Shown here: piece by piece, positions 14,461 through 20,879 of the stretch
Layout of the letters: the number at the start of each line of letters is the position of its first letter
Position numbering within the stretch: position 1 is the stretch's first letter
Assembly (NCBI GenBank): GCA_012719315.1
Contig: JAAYAP010000042.1
Span: forward strand, 1-24,755
Source: Methanobacteriota archaeon
GTDB lineage: Archaea > Thermoplasmatota > Thermoplasmata > Methanomassiliicoccales > Methanomethylophilaceae
Reading direction: 5' to 3'
DNA length: 24,755 nt
Notes under the pieces: generated by a model
Seen by the model: the letters and a program-made list of their open reading frames with translations, nothing else
What the model was told of the DNA's origin: nothing
Databases searched by the model: none
Position numbers and translations under genes: made by a program

Positions 14461-15879
14461 ATGGATGGGCACGATCATCGGGACGCCGAAAGCAACATGC
14501 TGAAGATACTGCTCGCCGCGACCTCGGTGGGGGCGTTCCTCGCCCCGTTCACGAGCACGATGCTGAACCTCTCGCTGGTGGCGATCGGCGACGAGTTCTC
14601 GATCGGCTCACACTCGTTGGGGATGGTCAACACGATCTTCCTGCTCGCGTCGGTGATGGCGATGGTGCCGATCACCAAGGTGGCCGACAAGTTCGGCCTC
14701 AAGAACGTGTTCCTCGTCGGCATAATCCTCATGCTGGTGTCGCTGTTCGTCGCCGCTTTCACCCCGTCCTTCCAGATCTTCCTGCTCTCCAGGGTCGCCA
14801 TGGGCGTGGGCTCGGCCTGCCTGGCGGTGACCTCGGTGACCATGATCGTCAACACCTTCCCCGCCGGCCGGCGCGGATGGGCGATCGGCGTCAACGCCAC
14901 CGCGGTCTACGTCGGCACGGCGCTGGGCCCGACGGTCGGGGGCTTCGTCACCGATTTCCTGGGCTGGAGGTACCTGTTCTTCATCCTGATACCCGTCTCG
15001 CTGGCGTCGGTGATCATCATGGGCAGGGTCGTCGACGACGTCCCCTACGACAGGGGGCTGAGGATCGACTACAAAGGCTCCGCGATCTACATGGCGATGA
15101 TCTTCGCCCTGGTGTACGGGATGATCAACCTGCCGTACATGTGGGCGTTCGCCTCGATAGCGGTCGGAGGCGCGCTGTTCCTGTTGTTCAGATGGTATGT
15201 GAACCGCGTCGAGGAGCCGATCATGAACACCGGCATCTACGGGAACAAGGCGTTCCGCCGCACCGTGATCGCCACTTTCATGAACTACGCGGCCTCGTAC
15301 TCCGTCTCGTTCTTCCTGGCGCTGTACCTGCTGAAGATCGGTGCTCTGACCGCCTGGCAGTCGGGGATGATCATGCTCCTGCAGCCGATGATCCAGATCC
15401 TGCTCACCGCCAAGGCCGGGAGCCTCTCGGACCGCATGGACATCAGGGTGCTGCCGACGATCGGCATGGGGATCATCTCGTTCGCGGTCCTGCTGATCAT
15501 CTTCCTCGGCACCGAGGTGCACCTGTGGTACGTGGTGACGATCCTCTTCCTGCTCGGTCTGGGTTACGGGCTGTTCTCGGCGCCGAACACGTCGGCGGCG
15601 ATGTCCGCGGTCGGTTTCAGGGAGAGGAACATCGCCTCCGGGTCGATCTCGATGATGAGGCAGATAGGGATGACGGTCAGCATGGGGGTCGCCATGTGCT
15701 GCATCTCGGTGATCCTCGGCTCGACCGACAACATCACCCCCGACACCTTCGGCGACTTCATCACGGTCATGAGGGTGGCGTTCACCGTGTGTTTCGTCAT
15801 GTGCGTGATGGGGACGCTGTTCTCCTGGTTCAGCGGTGCGCGGAGGCCGGACGGCATCGAGGTCGTCGAGTCGAACTGA
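14461..15879 (+). CDS. DHA2-type MFS transporter
   Basis: This 472-residue integral membrane protein belongs to the 14-helix DHA2 family of proton-driven antiporters. After a short His/Asp-rich N-terminus (MDGHDHRDAES) come helix 1 with SVGAFLAPFTSTMLNLSLVA, the loop-2/3 motif A region VADKFGLKNVF, and motif C as VGTALGPTVGGFV in helix 5. A loop-rich middle (IDYKGSAIYM) separates the two halves. The ATG at 14461 is supported by TATTTATAGG 28 nt upstream and GGGGG at 14450-14454. It is divergent from cobA and followed by the metal transporter after 31-52 bases. The substrate is unknown; proximity to a CDF exporter could hint at efflux, but nothing proves it. Confidence 0.85.
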   Translation: MDGHDHRDAESNMLKILLAATSVGAFLAPFTSTMLNLSLVAIGDEFSIGSHSLGMVNTIFLLASVMAMVPITKVADKFGLKNVFLVGIILMLVSLFVAAFTPSFQIFLLSRVAMGVGSACLAVTSVTMIVNTFPAGRRGWAIGVNATAVYVGTALGPTVGGFVTDFLGWRYLFFILIPVSLASVIIMGRVVDDVPYDRGLRIDYKGSAIYMAMIFALVYGMINLPYMWAFASIAVGGALFLLFRWYVNRVEEPIMNTGIYGNKAFRRTVIATFMNYAASYSVSFFLALYLLKIGALTAWQSGMIMLLQPMIQILLTAKAGSLSDRMDIRVLPTIGMGIISFAVLLIIFLGTEVHLWYVVTILFLLGLGYGLFSAPNTSAAMSAVGFRERNIASGSISMMRQIGMTVSMGVAMCCISVILGSTDNITPDTFGDFITVMRVAFTVCFVMCVMGTLFSWFSGARRPDGIEVVESN

Positions 15880-15901
15880 ATCTAGTCAGCCTGCATGATG
15901 G

Positions 15902-15909
15902 TTAAATAC
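15902..15909 (+). promoter_or_regulatory. TATA box of the CDF transporter
   Basis: TTAAATAC is centred about 27 nt upstream of the ATG at 15932, the same spacing seen at other apparently leaderless genes here. It directly abuts the alternative ATG at 15911. Confidence 0.45.
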
Positions 15910-15931
15910 GATGTCAAACCTATTTCAGCCG

Positions 15932-16978
15932 ATGTCCGCCGACGCGAACTCGGGTGCGAGGGAGAATTACAACTTCCAGAAGATCGTCGTCGCAGTGGGG
16001 GTGTTCCTGATGGCGGTCAAGTTCGTCGCCTATGCGATGACCTCGTCGGTGGCCATACTCACCGATGCGCTCGAGAGCATCGTCAACGTCGTCGCCGGGT
16101 TCATCGGCCTCTTCGCACTCTACCTCTCGGCACGTCCGCCGGACCGGGAGCATCCGTACGGCCACGGCCGGATCGAGACGATCTCGGCGACGATCGAAGG
16201 CACGCTGATCTTCGTCGCCGGGGCGCTGATCATCAGGGAGGCCGTGCTCAACTTCCTCTCCCCCAGGCCGCTGTCCGACCTGGACATCGGATTGCTGCTG
16301 ATCATCTTCGCCGCCGCCGCCAACTACGTGACCGGCAAGGCGGCGATCAAGACCGCCAAGCGCAACGGGTCCCCCGCCCTCGAGGCGAGCGGCAAGCACC
16401 TCTGCACCGACACCTACTCGTCCATCGGGATCATCCTCGGACTGTCGGTGGTCTACGTGGGTATGCAGTTCGGCCTCGACATCTGGTGGATGGACCCCTT
16501 GCTGGCGGTGATCTTCGGGGCGCTAATCCTGACCACCGGGGCGAGGGTGATCAAGAAGAGCCTGGATTGCATCATGGACCGGGCCGACGAGGAGCTGCTC
16601 CTCAAGGTCGTGGATTGCCTGAACCGCAACCGCGGCGACAAGTGGATCGACATCCACAACCTCAGGATCATCAAGTACGGCAGCACCCTGCACATGGACT
16701 GCCACGTGACGGTGCCGTTCTCGCTGACCGTCTCCGAGGAGCACCGGGAGAGGATCAAGATCATGGGGGCGATATAGTCCGAGTTCGGCAATACGGTCGA
16801 CCTCGTCCTGTCCTCCGAGCCCTGCAGCACGAAAGACTGCCCCGGCTGCATGCACGACTGCGACGCGCGGGCAAGCGGATTCGAGGGCTGCGCCGAATGG
16901 GTGGTCGACGACATCATCCGCATCAAGAACAACTTCCGCTGCGATCCCCCCTCCGAGGGCCCGGGCTGCGATAAGTGA
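15932..16978 (+). CDS. CDF-family cation efflux protein with an in-frame amber (TAG) codon, possible pyrrolysine
   Basis: This cation diffusion facilitator exports divalent metals such as Zn, Fe or Co from the cytoplasm. Numbered from the first possible ATG (15911), it shows helix 1 at about 25-44, ILTDALESIVNVVAG (49-63), REHPYGHGRIET (79-90), the His163/Asp167 site in KHLCTDTYSS, and LHMDCHVTVP (260-269) in the cytoplasmic domain. Codon 289 is TAG (16775-16777). The same frame then continues for 66 codons to TGA at 16976-16978: SEFGNTVDLVLSSEPC, then CPGC, further cysteines and a final helix EWVVDDIIRIKNN. That is the C-terminal domain expected for this CDF branch (FG...ELFVH..., Cys-rich segment, ...EWT.EN). 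I place the start at 15932 because of the TATA box at 15902-15909. If TAG terminates, the protein lacks this domain. Confidence 0.8.
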
Positions 16979-16989
16979 CTTTTTATCAT
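16979..16989 (+). promoter_or_regulatory. TATA box of the unknown gene at 17009
   Basis: CTTTTTATCAT starts right after the CDF stop and is centred 25 nt before the ATG at 17009, so a leaderless transcript is predicted. Confidence 0.5.
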
Positions 16990-17008
16990 AGCTAGGCGAT
17001 TGCGGCCC

Positions 17009-17602
17009 ATGCTTTTCAAGAACAACAAGGACGTCCCCCCGGAAGTGGCTGCCGCCGGCCTCGGGAACTGGTATTCGAAACTGGATGACCGCGACAGGGT
17101 CCGTCTGGGCAGGTACCTCGGGAGCGCGGACACGTCTTCCGCCGCCGCCTTCACGATCTCGGTGATGGATGCCGCCGCCGCCGACGAGAACCACGGGTTC
17201 GCCGTCACCGTCGGCGAGCTGAGCGACACGCTCAGGCTCAGCGACCTCCAGCGCTATGACGTGAACGAGAGGCTGATCGTCGCCTACTTCAACACCCAGC
17301 GCTACGACGAGTGCCTGTCGGCCTGCGAGAAGGGCCTGCAGATGTTCTCCAAGCACAGGAAGGAGATCGTCCGTCAAGCCGGCGGGGAGATGCCCGCCGA
17401 GATGATGTGCCGCAACTACAAGGTCAACGTCCTGGTCGGCGTGATGTACGACTACGACGAGGGCGACAGGGCCTTGGAGGAGTTCCACGGGATGGGCCTG
17501 ATCGACGAACGCGAGCTGGAGTACAGGAAGAACGGCAACAGGATCTTCAGGCTCCAGAAGACCTTCGACGGGATCTACGCCGTCAGATACAAGGACGAGT
17601 GA
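17009..17602 (+). CDS. Conserved-looking cytoplasmic protein of unknown function
   Basis: This 197-residue soluble protein begins MLFKNNKDVPPEVAAAG. The ATG at 17009 is chosen over an in-frame TTG at 17000 because the TATA box puts the transcript start at 17009. It is predicted mostly helical: a short N-terminal domain (SKLDDRDRVRLGRYLG), then a central part with paired helices (YDVNERLIVAYFNTQRYDECLSACEKGLQMF) whose YxxxLxxCExGLxxF spacing resembles one tetratricopeptide-like repeat, and a basic C-terminal segment. There are three Cys and no recognised catalytic motif. Its last 20 bases overlap the tail of the minus-strand CutA/NIF3-insert-like gene. I do not recognise a family. Confidence 0.7.
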   Translation: MLFKNNKDVPPEVAAAGLGNWYSKLDDRDRVRLGRYLGSADTSSAAAFTISVMDAAAADENHGFAVTVGELSDTLRLSDLQRYDVNERLIVAYFNTQRYDECLSACEKGLQMFSKHRKEIVRQAGGEMPAEMMCRNYKVNVLVGVMYDYDEGDRALEEFHGMGLIDERELEYRKNGNRIFRLQKTFDGIYAVRYKDE

Positions 17603-17939
17603 CGACGCCCTTCCAATCGATCAGCGGCACGACCTCGATGCAGGGCTCCTCGTAAGGGTGCACCGCGAGGACCGCCTCGATCGCGCCGGCCAGGTCTCGG
17701 CGGCGGACGACGAACCCGATGCGCAGCTCCTCGGCCGTCGAGATCCGCCCGACGACGCCGTCGTAGGGGTCGGAGCCCTCCAGCGGCCTCCAGGTGCCGG
17801 TCGAGCGCACGATCGAATAAGCCCGGTCGTACCCCGGGTAGACCGGTTCCATCGCTCCGTTGACGGCGTCCATGAGCGCGTCGGCGAACTCCGGCGGTAT
17901 GCAGACGCAGACCTTGCACAATCCTGGGTCAGCGGTCAT
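17583..17939 (-). CDS. CutA/NIF3-insert-like small protein
   Basis: The 118-residue protein matches the stand-alone form of the domain inserted in NIF3/YqfO proteins, related in fold to CutA1/PII: KVCVCIPPEFADALMDAV at the N-terminus, then YSIVRSTGTWRPLEGSDP in the middle and VLAVHPYEEPCIEVVPL near the end; the HPYEEP motif is diagnostic. Such trimeric domains are thought to bind metals or small ligands; the function is not established. The ATG at 17939 overlaps the end of the PHP gene (GATGACCGCTGA), so it is translationally coupled to it. The frame is open further upstream to 18014, but that would run deeper into the PHP gene. Confidence 0.75.
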   Translation of the reverse strand: MTADPGLCKVCVCIPPEFADALMDAVNGAMEPVYPGYDRAYSIVRSTGTWRPLEGSDPYDGVVGRISTAEELRIGFVVRRRDLAGAIEAVLAVHPYEEPCIEVVPLIDWKGVVTRPCI

Positions 17940-18906
17940 CCCCGTCTCCGTCGCGCGTCTGCAGGTCCAGGGCCTCCAGGAGAGCGGCGATCCCCTCGAG
18001 GCGTTCCTCCGCACGGGCGTTCATCTTCTTCGCCTTGATCCCGAGGAAGGAGGTGGAGAGGGTGGTGGCCAGGAACGAGACCGGCGGCATGCAGTAGAGT
18101 ATGCCGGCGAAGATCGCCGTGGCCTTCTTCAGGTCGTTCAGGCTCAGCACCTTATCGATGAGGGCGTTGCCGTCCGTGGGCACGAGCCTCTTCTTCAGCG
18201 ACCGGTACATGAGCTTCTGCCCGCCCAGCGCCACCTCGTAGCTCCATTGCACATTCCCGAGCACGGGGGCGGGGACGCCCCTCGGCACGGTGGTGCGGGC
18301 GAGGATGGCCCTGCGCAGCTCGTCGGTGGTGCTGCCTTCGAACTCGGTCCAGTTGTAACCCATGGTGTAGTTGGAATGGCTGTCGCTCGAGGAGACCGCG
18401 GCCCACCGGTCGGGGAACCTCTCCACGACCTTCTGCGCGAAGGGGTTGGAGTAACGGTCGGGATGCCCGCCGTTGATGACCTCCATCGCATCCAGGTCGA
18501 TGTCGAAGAGCTTCTCGCCGAGGCCGTTGACATGGAAGCTGAACGGATGCGGGGCGACGGTCAGCCCGCCCTGCTCCTTGATCAGGTCGGCTGTCTCCTC
18601 GACGCTCAGGAACGGCTCGATGTACTCGTTGAGGTCGTAGCCGATGAGCTCCCCGTCGGCGGTCATGATCTCGTCGCCGACGACGACCTCGATGTCGTCG
18701 AACCGCTTGGCGTACCTCTGTGCGGCGAAACCGCCTCTGACGGCGTTGTGGTCGGTGATGCAGATGACGTCCATCCCGTGCTTGCGGGCGCAATCCACCT
18801 GCTTCTCGGGAGTGGTCACGGATTCCGGGAATTTAAGCAATCCCAGGTTGGAATACCCCGAATAATACGTGTGAATGTGGATATCCGCCTTGCCGATACC
18901 ATCCAT
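17929..18906 (-). CDS. PHP-domain phosphoesterase-like protein with a C-terminal membrane segment
   Basis: The 325-residue protein has a PHP metal-dependent phosphoesterase domain: ADIHIHTYYSGYS (7-19), ICITDHNAV (49-56), VVGDEIMT (76-82), VAPHPFSFH (118-125) and SSSDSHSN (172-179), supplying the metal-binding His, Asp and Glu residues. After the domain a hydrophobic segment at about 262-290 (ATAIFAGILYCMPPVSFLAT) is followed by a basic coiled tail, suggesting a membrane-anchored enzyme with the active domain probably cytoplasmic. The substrate is unknown; relatives hydrolyse phosphate mono- or diesters. TATATATAA at 18926-18934 lies 24 nt upstream of the ATG at 18906, so translation may be leaderless. 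Confidence 0.8.
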   Translation of the reverse strand: MDGIGKADIHIHTYYSGYSNLGLLKFPESVTTPEKQVDCARKHGMDVICITDHNAVRGGFAAQRYAKRFDDIEVVVGDEIMTADGELIGYDLNEYIEPFLSVEETADLIKEQGGLTVAPHPFSFHVNGLGEKLFDIDLDAMEVINGGHPDRYSNPFAQKVVERFPDRWAAVSSSDSHSNYTMGYNWTEFEGSTTDELRRAILARTTVPRGVPAPVLGNVQWSYEVALGGQKLMYRSLKKRLVPTDGNALIDKVLSLNDLKKATAIFAGILYCMPPVSFLATTLSTSFLGIKAKKMNARAEERLEGIAALLEALDLQTRDGDGDDR

Positions 18907-18925
18907 GTCCTTGAAAACAGGTCTT

Positions 18926-18934
18926 TATATATAA
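18926..18934 (-). promoter_or_regulatory. TATA box of the PHP/CutA-like operon
   Basis: Read on the minus strand, TTATATATAA is centred about 24-25 nt upstream of the ATG at 18906. It lies in the 48-base gap after the ABCE1 stop, so the PHP gene probably has its own transcript. Confidence 0.55.
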
Positions 18935-18954
18935 TCTAACGCTCCCGCTCCCGT

Positions 18955-20721
18955 TCAGGCGTAGTAGTACTCGCCCCTGGACTTCTGCTCGCGGTCGAGT
19001 CTGGATTCGGGTTTGTTGATCCGCGGCCGGTGGGTCTCGGTGTCCCTCCTGAAGGTGATGTCGACGGCCGCGAGGAACCGGTTCATCCCCTCCCTCATAT
19101 CGAACGGCCCCTCGCCGATGCCGTGCTGGCCGGGGGTCCCGCCGAACACCATCATCGAGTCGGACACCATGTCCAGGAAGTAGATGTCGTGGTCGACGAC
19201 CATGGCGCTGCGCCCGGTCTTCTCCATCATCCGCCTGATGGTCTTGGCGGTGTTCATCCTCTGGTTGGAATCGAGGTAGGCGGACGGCTCGTCGAACAGG
19301 TAGATGTCGGCGTCGTTCGCCAGGCAGAGGGTGATGGCCAGCCGCTGCAGCTCGCCGCCCGAGAGGTTCCGCACCTCCTTCTCCATCAGACCCTTCAATC
19401 CCAAGGGGGCGATCACCTCTCCCTGGAAGAAATTGCTCGTGACCGTCTCGTATGCGCTCGCGTACAGCAGCTCCTGGACGGTCCCCTCCGCCTCCATCGA
19501 GATGTACTGCGGCTTGTAGGACACCTTCATCCTGGCATCGATGCTGCCTCCGTCGGGCTCGATCACCCCGGCCAGCATCTTCACGAACGTCGTCTTGCCG
19601 GTGGCGTTGGGTCCGACCACGCCCACGGACTCGCCGATCTTCACCGAGCCCTTGCCGATCTCCAGGCGGAATCCTCCGAAATCCTTGGTGACATGGTCGA
19701 ATTCCACGAGGTCGGCCGTCTTCCAGTCGCCTCTGGGAGGCGAGGCCTCGAATTCGATGGGACGGTCCCTGAACCTGATGTTCTCCTCGGGGAGGTAGCC
19801 GTCCAGATAGACGTTGATGGCGGTCCTGACCTGCCTGGCCATCGTGAACACGCCGTAGGCACCCTCGGTGCCGTAGACCACGTTCACATTGTCGGCTAGG
19901 TAATCCAGCACGGCGAGGTCGTGCTCGATGACGACCACCTGCTTCTCGGCGGCCAGCGTCTTGATCAGACGGGCCATCCGCACCCGTTGGTAGATGTCGA
20001 GGTAGGAGGTCGGCTCGTCGAAGAAGTAGACGTCGGCCTCCTTCATCATCGTGGCGGCCATCGCCAGCCGCTGGAGCTCTCCGCCGGAGAGCTTGTCCAG
20101 CTCCCGGTCGAGCACCTCGGTGAGTTCGAACATCCCGGCGGCCTCCTCGAGCGTCATGCGCTCCTGGACCTTGCCGAGGAGGTCCCTGACCACGCCCTTG
20201 ACGGTCGCCGGCAGCTTGTCGACGTACTGGGGTTTCAAGGCGACCTTGATCTTACCTGCGTAGACATCGGACAGGTAGGTCTGCATGTCGGTGCCGGCGA
20301 AGTGCTCCAGCACCTTCTCCTTGGAGGGCGGGGCGGTGTAATCGCCCAGATTGGGGATCTCCGATCCGGACAGGATCCTGATGGCGGTGGTCTTGCCGAT
20401 CCCGTTCGGCCCCAGTATGCCGGTGATCATCCCTTTGCGGGGCAAAGGCAGACGGTAGAGGCGGAACGAGTTCTCCCCGTACTGGTGGATGAGCTCGGTC
20501 TTGAGCTCGTCGGCCAGGCCGATGATCCTGATGGCATCGAACTGGCATTTGTTCACGCAGATGCCGCAACCTTGGCAGAGGGCCTCGGAGATGACGGGCT
20601 TCCCCCTCTCGCCCCAGGTGATGCATTCGACGCCGGTCCTCATCAGAGGGCAGAAACGCTCGCACTCATGGTTGCACTTCCGATTCTGGCATCTGTCCTG
20701 CAGCACCACCGCTATCCGCAT
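18955..20721 (-). CDS. abcE1: ABCE1/Rli1 ribosome recycling ATPase
   Basis: This 588-residue soluble ATPase splits the ribosome into subunits after termination with aRF1. An N-terminal Fe-S domain has eight or nine Cys (11, 16, 20, 24, 33, then CQGCGICVNKC at 49-59) for two 4Fe-4S clusters. Two nucleotide-binding domains follow: P-loop GPNGIGKTT (104-112) with LSGGELQRLAMAATMM and FFDEPTSYLD, then GPNATGKTT with LSGGELQRLAITLCLA and LFDEPSAYLD. The hinge and length match archaeal and eukaryotic ABCE1, which is absent from bacteria; this makes the domain assignment of the organism firm. I chose ATG 20721 (MRIAVVLQDRC) because ABCE1 proteins start there and a TATA element (minus strand GTTAAATCAT) is about 26 nt upstream. 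Confidence 0.96.
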   Translation of the reverse strand: MRIAVVLQDRCQNRKCNHECERFCPLMRTGVECITWGERGKPVISEALCQGCGICVNKCQFDAIRIIGLADELKTELIHQYGENSFRLYRLPLPRKGMITGILGPNGIGKTTAIRILSGSEIPNLGDYTAPPSKEKVLEHFAGTDMQTYLSDVYAGKIKVALKPQYVDKLPATVKGVVRDLLGKVQERMTLEEAAGMFELTEVLDRELDKLSGGELQRLAMAATMMKEADVYFFDEPTSYLDIYQRVRMARLIKTLAAEKQVVVIEHDLAVLDYLADNVNVVYGTEGAYGVFTMARQVRTAINVYLDGYLPEENIRFRDRPIEFEASPPRGDWKTADLVEFDHVTKDFGGFRLEIGKGSVKIGESVGVVGPNATGKTTFVKMLAGVIEPDGGSIDARMKVSYKPQYISMEAEGTVQELLYASAYETVTSNFFQGEVIAPLGLKGLMEKEVRNLSGGELQRLAITLCLANDADIYLFDEPSAYLDSNQRMNTAKTIRRMMEKTGRSAMVVDHDIYFLDMVSDSMMVFGGTPGQHGIGEGPFDMREGMNRFLAAVDITFRRDTETHRPRINKPESRLDREQKSRGEYYYA

Positions 20722-20741
20722 GACCCGACCTATATGCAGGT

Positions 20742-20752
20742 ATGATTTAACT
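20742..20752 (-). promoter_or_regulatory. TATA box of abcE1
   Basis: On the minus strand GTTAAATCAT is centred about 26 nt before the ATG at 20721, which predicts a leaderless transcript. Confidence 0.5.
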
Positions 20753-20836
20753 TTTAAGGTCCTTTCAGGGTCCGCGAGGCGCGGATCACATCGGCGGAGA
20801 CGGGAACGCGGAGGGGATCCGCGCATCCTGCACCGC

Positions 20837-20847
20837 AATACTTTTAT
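20837..20847 (+). promoter_or_regulatory. TATA box of metG
   Basis: AATACTTTTAT is centred about 38 nt before the ATG at 20880, predicting a start of transcription near 20867. This falls downstream of the in-frame ATG at 20862 and supports 20880 as the start. Between this and the abcE1 promoter the spacer shows nothing else. Confidence 0.5.
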
Positions 20848-20879
20848 CATCATCATAGGCGATGGTGCCGACGGTTCAA

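Noticed and set aside
13890..15905. Very long plus-strand ORF (671 codons) across cobA and the MFS gene
   Set aside because: It is an Arg/His/Asp-rich shadow frame; both genes under it have clear family motifs.
19030..20745. Long plus-strand ORFs opposite abcE1
   Set aside because: They are shadows of the strongly conserved ABCE1 coding sequence and have no start signals or domains.
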